The notes: generated from the letters alone by a model not told the origin. A stretch of DNA of 64,000 nucleotides from Diphasiastrum complanatum (GCA_029204225.1 MU832030.1:26732-90731), one strand, 5' to 3'; counted from the stretch's first letter, positions 7,728 to 20,000 are shown. A program made the numbers and translations.

Positions 7728-9851
7728 TTAGGGTTGCCTAGTAACCTTCTCCATAAAGTCGAGGCGGGCAGTATTAAAATCCAAGTTGTGTGGCATAAAA
7801 CAATGGTGGGCTCTGGCAATCCACTTTGAGGTTGTCCATGATATGAAGCGTGATTTCCAGGAGCCTCCCATCATTGCTGCACGAAAGTATAAATGAGCAA
7901 CCGGCAGCTGATCTTTGATTTGCTTTGAGGCCATCGGCTTATTTGGATCGAATGTCAGAAAAGGGAGGCAATCATCCCATCTGGTTGCCACTGACGCCAA
8001 CAAAGTTAGATCTTTAGCAAACATTGTCGATTGTCGCACCGTTGGATCTGGAGAGTGGATATACTCTCGCTACGCTTGCAAAGCCTGGTGGAAGTCCACT
8101 GAGATTGTCCAGCTGTAGGGCTGATGGATGATTAGCCAATTGGGCGTATGGATGGTGATCTTGTCCATAGCCAATCCCAAATCTTTCCATTTATTCCTTC
8201 GCGGCATTGCACATAATAGGGATCGACCCACAACTGGCGAGGGCTGGCGACGTAACTCCTAATTGATTTCGAAGTTTTCTCAAAAATAGTGATTCTCCGT
8301 GCCGGCTGCTCTCCCAATGTAGGTATTTTCTTGAACTCTTTGTCGGCCTCTATCTCGGAAGTCTTAAACTTCAAAACCCATCCACCACGCGAGGACTCAT
8401 GCGGATGTTGCTTTAAGACATTCTGGATCAGGTCCTTGACGCTGATGGGCCTTCTGAATAGAGATGTGGTCCTTGATGATGATGGACCTGCTTGTACTAC
8501 CGGTAAGATTGACGGTTGTTTTGATATATCTGGAGCTCCCCCCTAGTCCATGCTCGAATCTACCCATGTATCCATTAGTACAGCTTCTTCCGCGTCACAT
8601 CCAATTCACCTTGAAGCCACGTGCAATCCTATTCGGCCATCTGCAATTGACCCTTCAACAGTTGCATCTATTGTTCTGCATCCTGCACAGCCTTATCCAA
8701 CTGATCATGTGCGGTTATCAGGGTGTTTTGCAAGGAGCTGATGTATTCTTCCAAGCGATTAGCTTGTTGCTGGGCCAACTTCTTTTCGACTTCAGCCTTG
8801 TCTTCATGTTGTTTGGCAATCTTTAATTCTTGATCCAGCTGGACAATTTTTTGGCTGATCAGAGTGTTTTCGGACCCCATCTCGGAGATTCTCTGCTCCA
8901 TTTCCTTCTTCTTATCCAACATAGACTGGATCACTTGCGCAAGGCTTGAGACCAAACCGAGAGCATCACCAGAATCGACGGTCGTAGAGGCGGCAACAAC
9001 AGGAGGACCTGATGGTACTGTCCTTGGTTGGCATGGAATAGGTGCCAGTACTTCTTCTTCTTCAAAAATGTCTTCCTCCTCAAAACCCTCAGGCATAGTG
9101 GCGTTGAACTACTTCGATGATTTCACAGCTTTGTCGACCCGAAGTGTGGCTGGGCTATCTTCCGTGTGAGGTTGCTAGCTGACATCTTCAACACCGCCAG
9201 TAGATTCATGGGTCTGTTTGAATCCTCTTCCAGGGAGTTCAAAGGGCGCAGGGCTCTGGGGCATTTCAAAAAATTTGGTGGCCCCAAGGGGGTCAGAATC
9301 ATCGAACATATCCACGAAAAACTGCGTGTTTGGTGAAGTGGCTTCGATTTGAACCAATTATATGGTTCAAGAGGGGCTTTGGCCAACTTGGTGTGGGACT
9401 CCACTATCCTATGGAGGATTTGTGACATGATGCGGTCTTTCTTGAGGTTGCCAACCATCAAGAAGTTGTTCAGTAGCTGGGCAGCAGCATGTATTGAAGG
9501 CTCAATGATGGCTTCCAGAAGGTATTCGTCATTGGTCCAATGCAGATCATTGGTGAGGTCAATGTATGGATTGATGGTCTGTTTGGCCTACTTGTGATTG
9601 GGTGAGGCCTGTGTACCGGATGCTATACCTATGGCTACAAGGGCGGCCTCAGTGACGCGCACCTTGTGTGTGGCTCCCTGGAAAGTGATATAAAATTTGG
9701 ATTTCTCTTCCCTCCATGTACTGAAGGCAAGAGTGATGAAATCCATATTGATTCGACCAGAAAAGACTCTCTCATGCATACCCATTGCAGTGAGCAGAGG
9801 CTCCACAAGGGTCATCCACTGAGTGACCATGCTTGTGCTAGGAAGGATCAT
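7728..9851 (-). pseudogene. Gypsy-1 extra 3' open region (env-position ORF)
   Basis: Downstream of integrase on the same strand, coding-like frames run 9851-9588, then in frame past a TAG to about 9350, then 9461-9123, 9096-8668, 8374-8132 and 8039-7728, with shifts between them. The middle part (9096-8668) is a long Glu/Gln/Lys-rich heptad segment (DKKKEMEQRISEMGSE..., LDQELKIAKQHEDKAE) predicted as coiled coil. Its upstream part is acidic and Ser/Pro-rich. No transmembrane segment or signal peptide is visible, so there is no reason to call it an envelope. The same position is filled in Gypsy-2 (57.86-60.78 kb), also with Gln/Glu-rich helical stretches. Function unknown. Confidence 0.55.
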
Positions 9852-10519
9852 GATGTCCGTTGCAGATGGGACATCACGATGGATAGTATAGCACGGAGAC
9901 TAGGAAGTATCTTTGGTCACGAGAAAAATTCACAAGCGCTTCGCTAGCACAAGTGAGAAATGACTCAAATTCAACCAACTTACAGGTGAATTTGGTGGGT
10001 CCATTATACTGAATACTAGTTTGGCTGATCAGTTCTGAACAAAAATCTGAACCTATGGAAAACCTAATTTCAACAATTTAAGATCATCTAGCAGGTCGAC
10101 GAAGGTTCATAATGAGGTTAAGATGCTCGATGAAGGTTCCCAAAATGGCATATCACTGAACCTTCGTCTGACTCAAAAACTGTGGTTTTCTTGGACAGGA
10201 ACCTTCGCCCACCTCAAATTAGATAAATCTAGAGTGGATGTACAATTTGAGAGCTCAACGAAGGTTTCTGGTACTGTATAGGTCAAATCTAACCAAAATA
10301 GTGATTTTCTAAGTCATTTTCCAGTATCAAAAAATATTGTGCTTCCTTTTTCCCATGCTGATGACTTTCTAACTTTTGCTCATCAGTCTTTGCTCAATTT
10401 TTGCTTTTCTTTTCTTCTTCTTCTTCCTTTTTTTTACTGTCTTTTTCCAAAAAAACTCAGCAATTTAAGTACTGAAAACAAAAAATTGAAAAACAAGTAA
10501 AATTAAAAAACCATTGAGA
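9852..10519 (-). other. Gypsy-1 spacer between integrase and 3' open region
   Basis: This stretch is non-coding. CGAAGGTT (or its complement AACCTTCG) recurs at about 10103, 10125, 10158, 10202 and 10258. The same core recurs in the leader at 16.74-17.31 kb and in the equivalent spacer of Gypsy-2. Low-complexity T-rich sequence lies at 10390-10440. Confidence 0.6.
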
Positions 10520-11601
10520 TCAGGCTTGCTGAATTGGCAAAGCAGGCTGCCAAAACTTGCGTAATCGGCTGTCATTCACTGGAGTATCAAATTGTTTTCC
10601 ATCCAAGTGCTCAAGAATTACTGCGCCATAGTTCAGGATTTCGTTCACTTTATATGGGCCTTCACCGGTAAACTTCAATTTTCTCTTGATCAGCTTGGTT
10701 TTGTACATCAATGCAAAATCTCCTGCTTTCGGATCTTTTTTGTGCAATCAACGATCATGCCATGCCTTGCGACGGGCTTTCTCTGCTGCTAAGGCATGAA
10801 CTGCCATCAATCGGGTTTCACATAATTTGTGCAACGCTTCATGACGGAGTTGTAAAGACTTATCATCATTTAATCGTTCCGTTGCTGCTATGTGTAAGGA
10901 TGGGATTAAAATTTCAATTGGCATGACAGCATCTTGACCATAAACCAGTTGAAAAGGTGTTTGATTTGTACTATTTTTGGAAGCGGTTTGGAATGCCCAT
11001 AACACTGCATACAACTTATGTTTCCAATCAGACCGACTCGCTTCAACTGTCTTTGTCATAATGGTGCAGAGAATCTTATTAGAAGATTCAGCTTGGCCAT
11101 TCCCTCTGGGATAGTAGGGAGTACTAAATCTGTGTATAACAAACAAATCTTCCAGTAAACACTTTATTGTTTGATTAACAAAGTGTGTACTCCGGTCACT
11201 AACAGTCTCGATCGGACATCCAAATCTGATTATAATATTTTCATATAGAAACTTGGCCGTAGATTTCGCATCAGCAACTTTGACAACTTTGGCTTCAACC
11301 CACTTGGTCATATAATCAGTTGTTACGATAATGTATTGGGGCTGAGATCCTTGCACGACAGAATGAATAGGTCCAACATAGTCTAGTCCTCATTTTTCAA
11401 ACGGCGCTTGCGATAAAACCGGATGCAAGGGTTCGTAGTTCTAGCGAGTAGGTCGTCGTGCTCTCTGGCAAACATCACATGTCTGAATAAATTTTTTGTG
11501 TCCTTATGAAACGTAGGCCACCAACAACCTAATTGTAAAAGTTTTCGAACAGTAATATCTGTAGAGAAGTGTCCTTTGCCCATGCCATCAAGTAAAAACA
11601 T
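10520..11601 (-). pseudogene. Gypsy-1 integrase
   Basis: Integrase inserts the cDNA copy into the host chromosome. 11601-11383 holds the N-terminal zinc-binding end (GHFSTDITVRKLLQLGCWWP, then a degraded Cys pair). 11356-10748 is the catalytic core with Asp in TTDYMTKWVEA, Asp in SDRSTHFVNQ (a Gly changed to Ser) and Glu in GNGQAESSNK, so the D, D, E triad is intact. 10747-10520 is the C-terminal GPYKV / LRKFW domain. Frameshifts near 11370 and 10748 break the gene. Confidence 0.85.
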
Positions 11602-11929
11602 GATTAAATCTGGTACTTCATGTGGTAAAACACATCTTCATAAAATATTATCTGATCCACGATGATACAATTGTCCTGCAATTAATTAATAAGGTTGAGT
11701 CTTATGAATCAATTGTCTCTTCTGTACTTTTGTCAAGGAGTCATTCGGTTGTCCTAGCATCAGGTACTCATCAATATTCGTTGTCCACTTAGGTATTGCT
11801 TCAATATAGAACAATGCAACATCTGGCAGTTCATCATCCACTTCAGTGTTAACTGGTGCGGATTCGATTCACGAAATATGATCGGCTAGATAATGTTGCT
11901 TCCCTTTCGAACCACATTCGAAAGTCAAA
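11602..11929 (-). other. Degraded linker between RNase H and integrase
   Basis: Homology to the RNase H-to-integrase connection is expected here, but only short broken frames are seen. It has no independent gene. Confidence 0.5.
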
Positions 11930-13273
11930 TTAAGTCAATAATAATAACCATCTTGCAATACGTCCAGTATTGCACGTCTTGTTTACCAAGTAAAGTAACG
12001 GTTGATGATCCGTATCAAATGCAAAGTGCGATTCCATGAGGTCGTGACGAAATTTTTGAACATAAAAAATCATGGCTAACGCCTCACATTCTGTTGTTGA
12101 ATAATTTTTCTTCGGATCTGTAAGCTGTTTCCTTGCAAATCGTATAGGATAAAACTTCTTATAGTCACCTGGCTGCATCATAACTGATCCAATGGCGTAT
12201 TTTGAGACATCTGTATGAACATGAAACTCTATCGTCCAATCTGGAGAACGCAGTATCGGTGCTGAAGTTAATTTTTTTTTAAAACTTTTCAAAGGCTTCT
12301 AACGCCTCTATTGTCCAAACAGGAACAATAGTCAATTTGTATATAGGTCGTGCTAAATCCGCAAAGAAGATAATAAAAATTCGATAGTAGTTCGCATGAC
12401 CCATAACACATAAACTCCACGAATTGTTGTTGGCGGTGGTAATTCCACAATAACCTTGATCTTAGAATAATTTGTGGCAATACCATGTCTCGATATCACG
12501 TGTCCAAGCACAACTCCATGGGAAACCCATATATGACATTTTTCTAGATTTAGAGAAATTTGATATTTGTGGCATCTTTCAAATACTTTCTCCAATCGAT
12601 CCAGGTAGTCTGTATCTGTACTATGGACTCCCAGGTCATCCAAGTAAATTTCAAGAAAGCAGATAATCTTTAAAAGCAAATTGCATTACTCTTTGGAATG
12701 AACTTGGTGCATTACAGAGTCCAAACGACATTACTTTGTAAACATAGGTGCCCCTTTCTGTTGCAAAGGCGGTTTTGTAGTGATCGACAGGCGCAATCTT
12801 AACTTGATTGTAACCACTAAATCCATCCAAGAAACTATAAGCTTCCGCTCCAGCAAGGCGATCCAAAATGCTTTCAGTAAAAGGTAACGGAAAGTGATCC
12901 TTCCGCTTTGTTCAACGCTTTGAGATTCACACATATTCAATTTCTCATTTTTCTTAGGAATAATGACAATCGGTAAAATCCATTCGGTATGCTCGATCTC
13001 GTAAATGAAATCAACATCAAGCAATCTCTGAAGTTCTTTCTTTATCCGGTCCGCCACATTAGGATTACAGTGATAGAACTTTGTAACCTTTGAAACTGCA
13101 TCAGGTACTAAAGGTATGGTATGTTCAATCACTGATGTCGAAATACCCTTCAAATCTTGATAAGTCCATGCAAAGCAATCTTGAAACTTAATAAGTAGCA
13201 TGTGTAGTGCTTGATACTGTTGAAGATTAAGTTGTGATCCAACTTGTACAATCTTTTCCGGTTCTAGGTTCAT
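11930..13273 (-). pseudogene. Gypsy-1 reverse transcriptase and RNase H
   Basis: 13273-12731 begins the RT (LQQYQALHMLL.KFQDCFAW, TEWILPIVIIPKKN). 12866-12651 carries SFLDGFSGYNQVKI and MSFGLCNAPSSFQRVM. 12679-12353 carries the catalytic YLDD (EIYLDDLGVHS) and FE.CHKYQISLNLEKC. 12292-11930 is RNase H (FHVHTDVSKYAIGSVM, KNYSTTECEALAMIF, DHQPLLYLV). The frame changes several times (near 12890, 12670 and 12320), so no full-length polyprotein can be made. This enzyme copies the element RNA into DNA. The assignment to Ty3/gypsy is secure. Confidence 0.9.
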
Positions 13274-13276
13274 TGG

Positions 13277-14212
13277 CTACGTCCTAGCTGGGCCATCGTA
13301 AACCTCTTTCGATTCTGGCACGTGTTCTTTAGGTTCACGATGTGCTTTAGGTAACATGATAACCACATCATCCAGTGTATAACATTCAAAATGCTCGGGC
13401 ATATCATGCTGGACTACATCTGCTTGTTCTTTTTTAAAAGGACTTGTCTTGGATCTTCGCTTAGCCTTCTTAGCAGGCGATGACTTCCGAGATGATAAAC
13501 TCTTCTTCAAAGGCAAACATTTCCTAGACGATGATGTCTTACTAGAATTCTGACTTGAAGAATCATCCTTGACTTTTCCTTTGCCTTTATACAATAAGGG
13601 TGGCACTTTCTTTGAATCAATCTTTTGAGGGGGATTTTCCCATTTCAGGACCGTATTATAAAGTTGCTTAGCTTGTTTCTTTGTTATCGATCATGTGATC
13701 CTATCGTCCTTCAATATAACTGCTTTGGGCGGTTTTATTGTTGGTTCATCAGGAACATTACGCACTCCAAATCTAGTCGGGTCCATATGATTTAGAATCC
13801 GCTCATCCATAAGTTCTGGATTGCCATCATAAGTCAAGGCATGGCTCACTGGTATGAGATCATCCTCAATCGGATCTGGTATAGGTTCCGTTGATATTCG
13901 GGCTACATTCAGCACATTCAATGGAAACGTGATTGGTGTATCCAAAGTTTGATCTAATAAGAAAATCTCGCTCAAATCCGATTGATTATCTTGTTGACAC
14001 ATATATCTTGCTGTACAATCAATCGTTGCAAGAGCTTCATTCCAATTGACAGTATCCGTTTGAAAATTGTAATGAACTCCCAAATTTTTCTCTGGTCGGT
14101 CACAAGTATGATCTGTTGTTGACAAATCGTCATCTTCTTTTTGAACCAGTGGTTTGATAGTCCAAGTTGTAGGATCAACTTTAACTGCACATTCACGATT
14201 TTCAAAAGTCAT
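13277..14212 (-). pseudogene. Gypsy-1 protease-RT spacer region
   Basis: 14212-13691 and 13606-13277 are open, with an acidic linker followed by a Lys/Ser-rich block (SSSRKCLPLKKSLSSRKSSPAKK). Such spacers between protease and RT are seen in Athila/Tat-like elements. No domain is recognised. Confidence 0.55.
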
Positions 14213-14276
14213 TTTTCCGGTACCCCCAGTTATGAATTACTTGCGCAACTCGTAGCCATGGACGTCCCAATAGAAC

Positions 14277-14747
14277 TCAGTAGACATTTGGCGCTTCTGG
14301 TAAGTCCATCACTACAAAAGTAATGACGAACTTTACTCCCACAATTCTGACAGGCATATCTTCAACCATTCCCTGCGGATGAACTGTCGTTTGATTAGCT
14401 AGCTTAATAGCAAAAGTAGTAGGCTTGATCTTTGTAAGGCCCCATTTTGCACATAGCTTTGTTGAAATCAGGTTAACTCCTGAACCGCCATCTATCACGG
14501 CTGCTTCTTTAGGAAATTGTCTATGATATATCAGTAGAGTGATATTCTTTTGTTCACTTTTCCAAACGGCTCCAACATGGAGTACTTCATTAGATTCTTC
14601 AAATCCAGCACAAAAAAGTGGCTCCTGATGGACTTGTGGTTCTTCTTGAGCTAACTTTTGCGCTAAGACTTCTCTTGCTTTTGGCACCAACTTTAGGAAC
14701 TCTCCCAATGAACTATTGATCTTGCTAGACAACATGTTCATGAGCAA
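14277..14747 (-). pseudogene. Gypsy-1 aspartic protease
   Basis: The retropepsin active site is visible as AVIDGGSGVNLIS, a variant of the usual D-T/S-G-A/S core, followed by LCAKWGL and a flap-region VGVKF.ITFVVMD. A TGA follows NVY and the homologous LLGRPWL continues in frame beyond it toward 14220. It processes the Gag-Pol polyprotein in intact relatives. Confidence 0.75.
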
Positions 14748-16482
14748 TTATGTTTGTGATGCTTCCGGTTCAGTCATCTTGAAGGGTTCTTCATGATGAT
14801 GTAACTGATCATTCATATCCATACGTAAATTTCTTGGAGGCTGCAATGGTGAAGAATGAACTTCAGTTGTTGCTTTAGCAGCTTCAAGCTCCTCTTCTTC
14901 TTGCAGATGTTTAATCCACTGCCTCATATTCTGATATCTTCGTTTTTCTACATTAAGATTTGGATAGACTCCCGATGTTGTTGGTATATCATTCAACGGT
15001 ATAGAATCAGCAGGAACTGGATCCAATACTGGTGCTTTCTGCTTCTGTGCTCTGGTGACCACCATCAAGAGTGCACTTGGTTTATTTTGAGCTACTGGTC
15101 TTTGCTTGATTGTTATCAAATTTACAAGTGTTGTAGCTGGTGGTGGCTTTGGTCTTGTTGGACAGTCTTTACAGCAATGCCCATAACCACAGTCACGATA
15201 GAATGGTACAAATTTTTCTTTATTTGGACATTCTGCAACTCTGTGATTTTCTCCACATGCAAAGCATCCAAGTGGTGATCTGGTCCAATTTCTAGAGGCT
15301 TGTTGTTGAGCGGAAGCATAAATAGCATATTATTCCATTGCTCAGCAATAAATAGTTCCATTGCTCAGCACTTCCGTAAGGTTCTGGTTCCATCAGATTG
15401 GCAGGAAGAGCGGAGTGCTTTGGTGGGGCAGGTAAAGCTAAAAGTTCCGGATATCCAAGAGCAAATTGTCGCGGTCTTGCTGTTGGATTTCCTCCATACT
15501 ATGGTTCTCGATATTCCATTTGGACATACCATTGCTGAATTATCAGAGGGTTGAAGTTGCAAAAAGCAGTCTCATGGTCAGGTGAATTACACAGATAGCA
15601 AACACTGATTTCCGTTCATTTTTTCAATTAAGGACACTCGTTCACTGTGTGATTTTCTATACAAATAGAACACCAGACATTTTTCCTGGTAGGGAAAGTC
15701 TTCAGAAACTTCTCAGGTTTCTTGTTCGCTTGTCCGTAAAAATTTTCCAATGCTTTGATCTTCTCATCAAATTGTGACTGCAACTTTTCCATCTGTTTTT
15801 GCTGGTTCTGCCCAAGTTTCTTGAACTCATGGAGCATCATTTTTGCAGTAGCATTGGCATTCGTTGATGCAATAGTGGTGGATGTCGTAGTAGTCTGCCC
15901 TGCTGTATAAGGCAACATACTGATATTCGGCTCATCATCTGAATCTTCATCCTCCTCCCGAATTGCATCGTCCATAGCATTTTGCAAGAGTGCATATTCA
16001 TTATACCGTTTCAGCTCACGTCTTATCCTTTTAGGTAGACCTGACAAAAACCACATAATCATGGCATTTTCTTTAATCAGCTCAGGTTCGCATTCAGATC
16101 TGAGGCGTTTCACCCGTTCAATGTAATCTCAAACCATTTCCCGCTTTCCCATTTTAATTTTACTTAGAAATAGAAAAGGGTCTTCCATAAACTTCTGCGG
16201 TTTGAACCGTGTGATGAGGGCTCATTTAACAACCTCTCAATCTGTACGCTCAGTTTCATCTTGATTAAAGTACCAATCTTGTGTTGCGCCTGTTAAGGCC
16301 ATAAGAAATAGCTTAAGTTTATCTTGAGGATAATTCTCGCCATAGACTTCACAGGATTCAACATAGATTTGAAGAAATCTAACTGGATCTGTTAATCCAT
16401 TATATTTGGGTAGATCCAAAGGGGATGCTCTTCTAACAATGATTGGACTGAATTCATGTGGAGCACCTCCAGGGGCAGCCAT
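14748..16482 (-). pseudogene. Gypsy-1 gag with several zinc knuckles
   Basis: 16482-16237 starts MAAPGGAPHEF and contains the retrotransposon gag core (DLPKYNGLTDPVRFLQIY, LFLMALTGATQDWYF). A stop interrupts it at 16237, and 16113-15628 continues the capsid (WFLSGLPKRIRREL) into a Gln-rich helix. Zinc-knuckle-like motifs follow: CSICIENHTVNEC near 15670, CYLCNSPDHETAFC near 15600, CFACGENHRVAEC near 15260 and a degenerate CGYGHCCKDC near 15190. Most plant gypsy gags have one or two, so the number is unusual. Gag forms the particle and its knuckles bind the RNA. Confidence 0.8.
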
Positions 16483-17612
16483 CTTTTCAACTTCAAATCA
16501 AATAGACAATGAGATTGGATCTAGATTTTTCAATCACAAAACTATCTCAAATCATATATGCTAGATCTATTACTCTTTCCAAAAATCTGATTCTATACAA
16601 TGAAAAAGATTTCGAAATTCGATCAATCGATACTTCTCAAAAATGATAAATCTCTCATAATCCAAATCAGGATATATCAGATTTGATCCAAATTTTGATA
16701 GAGACTTGATCTGAAAAATCAGAAACTAAAAATAGGATTGGCGAAGGTTCACTAGGCGAAGGTTGGCTCAGCGACCTTTTAGATGAAAGATCTGACATAG
16801 ATAAAACTATGGAAAACCGGACAAAGATTTCTGACACAAGAAAATATAGTTTTTGTAGTTTGGCGAGGGTAAAATTCAAAAAATTTCTATGATCTGATCA
16901 AGAAGAATTTTTGCTGAACTCAAAAATAGTATTTTACTATAAATAGAATGTCCTAAAAACTCAGCAAAGGTTCTGGCAAAGGATCAAGAGTGATATTGGT
17001 ATTTTTGCAAAAAAATGACTTTTTTGACAAAAATATGGCAATATGACAACTGATTCTCTGAAATCCTTTCTATTATTGGTATTATTTTTTGTCGACCTGG
17101 CAGTAGATAGATCTGAATCACATCTTTGCACAGTGAATTGGGCGAAGGTTCTTTTTCAGTATTTTAGAGTTTTGGTGATTTTTTGGTATTTTTTTGCGAT
17201 TTTTGTTTATGTTTCTGAAAATCTGCTGGGAATTAATCTTCTCCCTTCAAACTGAAGGTTTTGTAAACAAAACCGAAGGTGTTTGCAACTCGGCAAAGGT
17301 TTCTTGAAAGAGGACAAAAAGTTATCAAATCTAATGACATTTTTTGTCTCTTTTTGACCAAATCTGACAGATTTGACCTATTTTTGTTGTTGTCTCTGAT
17401 ATCTCAGATCCAAATGGATCTTAAGATTGGTGATCTGAATAGCTTTCCCCGTTTAACAATTAGATTAGATTTCAAACAAGAAAATCCACTCAAATCAAGC
17501 AAAATAAATCCCAAACTAACCCTAAATGCATATCTAACACTATTCATGCCACGACAAGATGCTTAATGCAAGCTATCCATCCAAAAATCATGCTGCAAAC
17601 TGAAAATTGACG
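16483..17612 (-). other. Gypsy-1 5' untranslated leader
   Basis: There is no coding signal between the PBS and gag. The sequence is A/T-rich and carries repeated GCGAAGGTTC-like motifs near 16741, 16757, 17152, 17254, 17272 and 17293, with CAAAGGTT variants. The large open frames here are T-rich chance frames. Confidence 0.6.
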
Positions 17613-17640
17613 TAGCTCCCCGGCATCAGCACCAAAATTG
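17613..17640 (-). other. Gypsy-1 primer-binding site
   Basis: The minus strand reads TTTTGGTGCTGATGCCGGGG immediately after the LTR end (...CCCACTACA). It is a slightly mutated form of the TGGCGCCGTTGCCGGGGA site used by Athila/Tat elements, usually linked to tRNA-Asp. It sets the element's orientation as minus. Confidence 0.75.
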
Positions 17641-18093
17641 TAGTGGGTTTCTTTCCTTGCCTAACCTGAATCCAAGATCTAGTCAATCTAGCATCAAAGA
17701 GTCAAAGCTAGTTGTCACGCGTAGGTTCGTTCCCATGAGAGCGATAAAGATCCAAATCTAACTCTACATCCATTAACCCTATCCATTAACACTACACATC
17801 CACAATAAAGATAACCTACTCTTTCTCTCTCTCTCTTTCTCTCTCATAAAAAGTATAATAACATACAATCCCAATAACATTCAAATCCAACAATTAGCAA
17901 AAACCAAAGAAAGCATGAGAGATGGAGAAGGAAAGAAGAAGAGCAAGGACATTCATCAATCCATTTCTGAAGAGAACCAATCTGCTTTATTGAAATGAGG
18001 AAATGAACATGAGGAGCAACTCGAGTTGGTCCCTTTTTATAGTAGAGAGGAGGACCCTGGCCTCTGAATCCTATTGGTCTATTTCTACCTCGG
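17640..18093 (-). repeat. Gypsy-1 5' LTR (outer end lost)
   Basis: On the plus strand it begins TGTAGTGGG next to the PBS. 17767-17943 equals 1494-1668, and 17944-18093 equals 7381-7530. Homology to the other copy ends at 18093, about 170 bp before the LTR end seen at 7702, where a degraded Copia begins. This copy is the uninterrupted reference for the transposon insertion at 1669/7380. Confidence 0.85.
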
Positions 18094-18679
18094 GGTTAAA
18101 GAATTTGGAGTCTTATCTTTAAAAATTTATGGATAAGTAGCAAAACCATAGAACTTGCATTTTGTCAATGTGCAAGTCCTCAATGGTCAATTAATTGTAG
18201 CACATTTGTGGTGACTTATAGTACTTTTGTGCGTACTTCTTTATGTAATCAGAATATCTGCCTGTTAACAATCTGTTTCCTCCTCAGAATCGGTCAAGTT
18301 CCTGGTCGATAGACTTTAGTTTGATTCCACACTTGTCTATCACTCGTTTTAAGAATTTTTATCAAAGACATCACAACTATCAACGATGCCTTAATTGTCT
18401 CTCATAATTCTGTCTATATTTCAGAACTTATCTTATATATTTCTAACATAATATCAAAGCTTAGGCTCTTATGAACTAGTTCAAAAATTGCAAGTATGAT
18501 TAATTTGATTTTCCAGCATGGTATTAGAGTGGGTTTACAAGATTCTGAATGTTTATTGAAAACATGTTTTGAGAGTCAATTTGAAACCAACCTTTAGATT
18601 TTATTCCTAGTCAATCTATTGTGTGTATTTCGATTTTAGAATTATGGAATCAATTTCAAATGTTTCTGTTGTGGAGAAA

Positions 18680-18973
18680 CTAGATGGTGTGGGATGTTGT
18701 GGAAGGCACTAATACTAAACCCTTAGTGGATGCTGCTACCACTACTAAATGGAAGCAAAAAGATGGAAAGGCTCTTGCATTAATAGCCTTAGTTTGAAAG
18801 ATTCATTAGTCTCCCACATTAGTTTGGCCAAGACTTCAAAGGAAGCTTGGAATTCCCCCACCAGTCTTTATGAGAATCAAATTAATCAAAACATGATGTT
18901 TAAGAGTGAAGATAAATACGCTTGTTACTATGATTTACTCAACCATAGCAAGATCTTGAAGTATTTTTGCTGA
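18680..18973 (+). pseudogene. Copia gag remnant
   Basis: The frames carry WKQKDGKALALIAL and then, after a shift, SLKDSLVSHISLAKTSKEAW, the usual Copia gag core. It is heavily mutated. Confidence 0.6.
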
Positions 18974-19794
18974 AAAATGGAGAAAATTATATGTCTCCAT
19001 ATTTGCAAAGTTTTAACTTGTTTGAGACAAATTTTGTAGAACACTTATTTCTCAACAAAAATTAGTGTTTGAAGGCTTTGTGGAGGGCAAATCATATGGG
19101 TAACTTTAGTAGTGGCATCCAGTAGAGCTTATAGTTACTCAAATATGAAAAATGGCTGTAAACTCTAAAAAATATGGAGACTTCTAGCAAAAAAGCTATG
19201 TTGGACACATTGTGTGAATTGTATTTTCTTGGATAAACTAGGTCAAATTAGCTGGTAGAGCAACTGTGACCAGTGAACTCTATATCCTAAATAGTCTGAC
19301 GATCAAAATTCACAAATCTTGTCCAAGAGTCAACGACCTAATATGCATGGGTCCCATAACTTTCTTTTTTGAAGTTTGAAAGATAAAAGAATGTAATTCT
19401 TCTTTAAACTTTTCACTTAGTAGTGTGAAGAGAATTGAAGGGCAGCACAGCCTTAAATTCAATATAAATAAATAAATAAAAAGCTTCAAGGTTACATGAT
19501 AGTTCAAAACCTTAAAATTCATCTTCAACGAACAAAAATATCACTTCAAAGTGGAGAAACATCAAATTTTACATCCAATGCAACCATTAGAAAGTTGACA
19601 TTGAATGTGAATTTGGCAAATGGTGCACAAATTAGGAGCCACAAAAGCCTCATTTCTTATGTTGTAGGGATAGTCATATAGTTTATGTTGGATCAAGAAA
19701 ATCTCATTAGTGTGTAACTTGGAGGATACTATGATATGTTAAGGGCACATATAACCATGGCCTTGAGTATGAAAGAGATGCTTGACTCAATTTT

Positions 19795-20000
19795 CCTGGC
19801 TATTGTGATGTAGATTGGTCTAGTGACATAGAGAAGAAAAAGATCCATCACAATTTACTTATTTTCATCTATTTAGCAACAATCGTATGGGGGAGTAAAA
19901 AGCAATCAAAGATTGCTCTCTCATCAATCAAAGTAGAATATAGGATAACAAATGCAGCATGTTAATGCATTTGGCTATCATGACTACTAGTTGAATGCAA
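19795..20000 (+). pseudogene. Copia RNase H remnant
   Basis: The translation contains CDVDWSSD, KKKIHHNLLIFI and WGSKKQSKIALSSIKVEYR, the Copia RNase H signature with substitutions. Stops follow. Confidence 0.6.

Larger units (their letters stand above)
1494..18093 (-). mobile_element. Gypsy-1: Ty3/gypsy LTR retrotransposon with Athila-like PBS, nested and decayed
   Basis: The minus-strand order is: 5' LTR (18093-17640), PBS (17640-17613), leader, gag with several zinc knuckles, protease, reverse transcriptase, RNase H, integrase, a long extra 3' open region, polypurine tract and 3' LTR. The 3' LTR is split by the transposon at 1669-7380 and by the Copia at its outer side, leaving about 10 kb of own internal sequence. 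The primer site resembles TGGCGCCGTTGCCGGGGA of Athila/Tat elements, and Athila-type elements also carry an extra ORF after integrase. Multiple stops and frameshifts show that it is dead. Confidence 0.85.

Noticed and set aside
8864-9169. Plus-strand Ser-rich frame over the Gypsy-1 3' region
   Set aside because: It is antisense to the coiled-coil frame on the minus strand, which has the more protein-like composition.
7728-9851. Calling the extra gypsy ORF an envelope gene
   Set aside because: Only the position fits; there is no signal peptide, transmembrane segment or glycoprotein-like cysteine pattern.
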